A model generated the notes under the pieces. The model did no database searches. It had not been told where the DNA came from and worked only from the letters and a program-made list of their open reading frames with translations. The position numbers and the translations under genes are program-made. DNA of 7,735 bases from contig BNXD01000063.1 in assembly GCA_025999315.1 (NCBI GenBank), positions 1-7,735 on the forward strand. Direction: 5' to 3'. Below are positions 6,004-7,735 of this stretch, one piece after another (the stretch's first letter is position 1; each line of letters starts with the position of its first letter). This DNA is from Bacteroidia bacterium. Its GTDB lineage: Bacteria > Bacteroidota > Bacteroidia > Bacteroidales > Rikenellaceae.

Positions 6004-6945
6004 TTACAGCACGTTGATCTCCTTGAGGACGGCGTTGGTGGCGCGGACGGCGTCGGCGCTTTTGTCGAAGAGGGCTTTCTCTTCGGCGGTGAGGGGTATC
6101 TCGAGCACCTTTTCGACGCCACCCCGGCCTATGACGGCGGGCACGCCGATGCAGATGTCGCGCTGACCATACTCGCCCTCGAGCATGACACACGAGGGGA
6201 CAACCTTCATCTGGTTGCGCAGGATCGACTCGACGACGTAGGCTGCCGCCGCCCCCGGGGCGTACCACGCCGAGGTGCCGAGCAGTTTGGTGAGGGTCGC
6301 CCCACCGACCATGGTATCGGCAACGACCTGTTTGATGGCATCTTCGCCTACAAAGTTCGTTACCGGGACGCCCTTGTAGGTGGCTTTGCTGACCACGGGC
6401 ACCATGGTGGTGTCGCTGTGGCCGCCGATGACCATGCCTTCGATCTCGTTGGTGTTGACGTTCAGCGCCTTGCTCAGATAACACCTGAAACGTGCGCTGT
6501 CCAGTGCGCCGCCCATGCCGATCACACGATTCTTCTTCAGTCCGCTGGTTTTGGCTGCCAGATAGGTCATCGTATCCATCGGGTTGGCCACGATGAGCAG
6601 GATGGCCTCGGGCGAGTATTTAACTACGTTGGCAACCACCTCCTTGACTATGCCGGCATTGACGCCGATGAGCTCTTCGCGCGTCATGCCCGGTTTGCGG
6701 GGAAGGCCGGAGGTGATGACCACGACATCCGAACCGGCCGTCGCCGCATAATCGTTCGTTACGCCCCTGATCGCCGTGTCGAAATCGAGCAGGCTCGCCG
6801 TCTGGAACATGTCGAGAATCTTGCCCTCGGAGAGGCCCTCCTTGATGTCGATGAGCACCAGCTCGCTTGCCACCTCTTTCTGAGCGAGGACATTGGCGCA
6901 GGTCGCACCCACGTTGCCCGCACCCACAACAGTTACTTTTGCCAT
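6004..6945 (-). CDS. mdh: Malate dehydrogenase
   Basis: A 313-aa NAD-dependent LDH-like malate dehydrogenase that interconverts malate and oxaloacetate in the cytoplasm. Motifs: Rossmann glycine motif GAGNVGA (residues 8-14), D33 at the end of beta-2 (NAD preference), substrate-loop GLPRKPGMTR with R83 (malate-type rather than lactate-type) and R89, N121 in VANPMD, D149 and R152 in GALDSARFR, and catalytic H176 in GGHSDTTMVP. Length is normal. The start ATG is preceded by an AT-rich leader. It lies 36 nt downstream of gcvH on the same strand, with no promoter box seen between them, so the two are probably co-transcribed from the promoter at 7393-7423. Confidence 0.96.
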   Translation of the reverse strand: MAKVTVVGAGNVGATCANVLAQKEVASELVLIDIKEGLSEGKILDMFQTASLLDFDTAIRGVTNDYAATAGSDVVVITSGLPRKPGMTREELIGVNAGIVKEVVANVVKYSPEAILLIVANPMDTMTYLAAKTSGLKKNRVIGMGGALDSARFRCYLSKALNVNTNEIEGMVIGGHSDTTMVPVVSKATYKGVPVTNFVGEDAIKQVVADTMVGGATLTKLLGTSAWYAPGAAAAYVVESILRNQMKVVPSCVMLEGEYGQRDICIGVPAVIGRGGVEKVLEIPLTAEEKALFDKSADAVRATNAVLKEINVL

Positions 6946-6981
6946 AGTGTATTTTGATTTTTAAGTTTCGGACGTGGTGCG

Positions 6982-7359
6982 TTACCCGATGAGGTTTTGG
7001 TAGTCGGCGGCCGAAAGCAGCGTGCCCGCCTGCGAAGGGTCGCTCATCTGCACCCGGACGATCCACCCCTTGCCGTAGGGATCGCTGTTGACCAGCTCGG
7101 GATGGGCATCGAGGTCGGCGTTGAGCTCGACGATCACACCTGCGACGGGCAACATGGCGTCGGAGACGGTTTTGACCGCCTCGATCGAGCCGAAAACATC
7201 GCCCTGGCCCAGCGTCTGCCCCACGGTGGGCACGTCAAGGTAGACAATGTCGCCCAACTGGCTCTGGGCAAAATCGGTGATGCCCACAATGGCCGTGTCG
7301 CCCTCGACCCTGACCCATTCGTGATCGTTGGAATAGCCTAATTCGGAGGGGATATTCAT
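6982..7359 (-). CDS. gcvH: Glycine cleavage system H protein
   Basis: A 125-aa lipoyl carrier protein that shuttles the methylamine intermediate between the P, T and L proteins of glycine cleavage. It shows the family start [21 protein letters not shown], then [12 protein letters not shown], and the lipoylation motif [19 protein letters not shown] with the modified lysine at K63. The C-terminal part includes [13 protein letters not shown]. Length matches the family. It starts about 27 nt downstream of the inferred transcription start. The gcvP, gcvT and lpd genes are not in this window. Pairing with mdh is metabolically reasonable but not mechanistically required. Confidence 0.97.
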   Translation of the reverse strand: MNIPSELGYSNDHEWVRVEGDTAIVGITDFAQSQLGDIVYLDVPTVGQTLGQGDVFGSIEAVKTVSDAMLPVAGVIVELNADLDAHPELVNSDPYGKGWIVRVQMSDPSQAGTLLSAADYQNLIG

Positions 7360-7392
7360 CGCTGTAAATTTGCTGTGAAAAATTTAACGCCG

Positions 7393-7423
7393 CAAAGATA
7401 TGTTTAATTTCCCGCACCGCAAA
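7393..7423 (-). promoter_or_regulatory. Bacteroidota-type promoter of gcvH-mdh
   Basis: On the minus strand TTTG (plus 7420-7423), a 19-nt spacer and TATCTTTG (plus 7393-7400) match the Bacteroidota sigma-ABfr consensus TTTG-N19-21-TANNTTTG exactly. Transcription would begin near 7386 with an AT-rich leader of about 27 nt before gcvH. Confidence 0.8.
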
Positions 7424-7596
7424 GGGGATTGTGATTTTTTTAACAGCCGGGTGAGGCGACTATTAAAAAACACGCGGCAAGGGGGCTGCCGGATCGGAAT
7501 TTAAAGCGAAAAGGCGTTGGGAGTGTTGATTTATAAGCGCGCCATGGCGGGTCAGCCCATTGCGTTTACAGGTTTGACAGTCAACAACAAGAGTAA

Positions 7597-7640
7597 GGCG
7601 GGCGTCTTTTTGCCCGCCAACTTCCCGCCCCGCGCGTAGC
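7597..7640. repeat. GGCGGGC hairpin plus repeat word, copy 3
   Basis: GGCGGGC (7597-7603) pairs with GCCCGCC (7612-7618) around GTCTTTTT. After a few bases comes CGCCCCGCGCGTAGC (7626-7640), a partial third copy of the word at 33-49 and 3409-3425. Upstream CAACAA and GCGGGCG also match copy 2, which lacks the internal hairpin segment. From 7425 to 7596 I see no gene or clear element. Confidence 0.55.
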
Positions 7641-7693
7641 AGTCTCGGCAGGCTATCGATAGAGATAACTTAAGGCCTATAATAAATAAACCT

Positions 7694-7710
7694 CGGCCTC
7701 TTCGAGGCCG
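7694..7710. repeat. TTC-loop hairpin
   Basis: CGGCCTC (7694-7700), loop TTC (7701-7703), GAGGCCG (7704-7710): a perfect 7-bp stem. The minus strand reads C-GAA-G at the tip, the same triloop as at 3085-3099 and 3225-3237. Confidence 0.6.
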
Positions 7711-7713
7711 GCG

Positions 7714-7732
7714 GCCCGGAGCCACCCCGGGC
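7714..7732. repeat. GCCCGG hairpin at window edge
   Basis: GCCCGG (7714-7719) pairs with CCGGGC (7727-7732) around a 7-nt loop, 3 nt after the previous hairpin. The two look like part of one larger repeat cut by the window end. Confidence 0.45.
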
Positions 7733-7735
7733 TAC

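Noticed and set aside
7544..7639. 31-codon frame beginning MAGQPIAFTG
   Set aside because: It ends inside the repeat word and spans the GGCGGGC hairpin, so it is probably a translation of the repeat. A real short peptide cannot be excluded, but nothing supports it.

Overview
The window looks like a chromosomal segment of a GC-rich member of the Bacteroidota. An Alistipes-like member of the Rikenellaceae is my best guess, by inference only. The main grounds are a DUF4831-type secreted protein (a family I associate with Bacteroidales), an exact Bacteroidota-type promoter (TTTG-N19-TANNTTTG) in front of gcvH, mostly weak Shine-Dalgarno signals, and an N-acyl-citrulline/ornithine deacylase near argH.

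Layout: 1-493 carries no convincing gene. It holds an AT hairpin, a short GC-rich repeat word and a ~300 bp imperfect inverted repeat containing 11-bp tandem units. Three plus-strand genes follow closely: a small two-TM protein with a PH-like domain (494-1012), a DUF4831 exported protein (1060-1971) and an ArgE-type M20 deacylase (1982-3040). The stretch 3041-3442 is about 400 bp of stacked hairpins and repeats, including a 134-bp element predicted to fold as a four-way junction. argH (3443-4774) starts 17 nt after the last repeat word. A RhuM-family gene (4831-5841), visibly AT-richer than its neighbours, sits between two related hairpin repeats. On the minus strand, gcvH (6982-7359) and mdh (6004-6945) form a likely two-gene operon with a promoter at 7393-7423 and a strong terminator at 5941-5979. 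From 7425 to the end there is only repeat-like DNA.

Functionally, the M20 deacylase and ArgH would act in the late arginine pathway: deacylation, then argininosuccinate cleavage to arginine and fumarate. Malate dehydrogenase and the lipoyl H-protein of glycine cleavage are central metabolism. RhuM looks like an acquired accessory gene.

The most unusual signal is in the non-coding DNA. Several unrelated hairpins share a minimal triloop that on one strand reads GNA (GAA, GCA or GGA), mostly closed by C-G. This is the signature of exceptionally stable single-stranded DNA mini-hairpins. Together with the cruciform element and the thrice-seen word CGCCCCGCGCGTAGC, this suggests a modular family of intergenic structured repeats, possibly mobilised as single-stranded DNA. 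That last step is inference.
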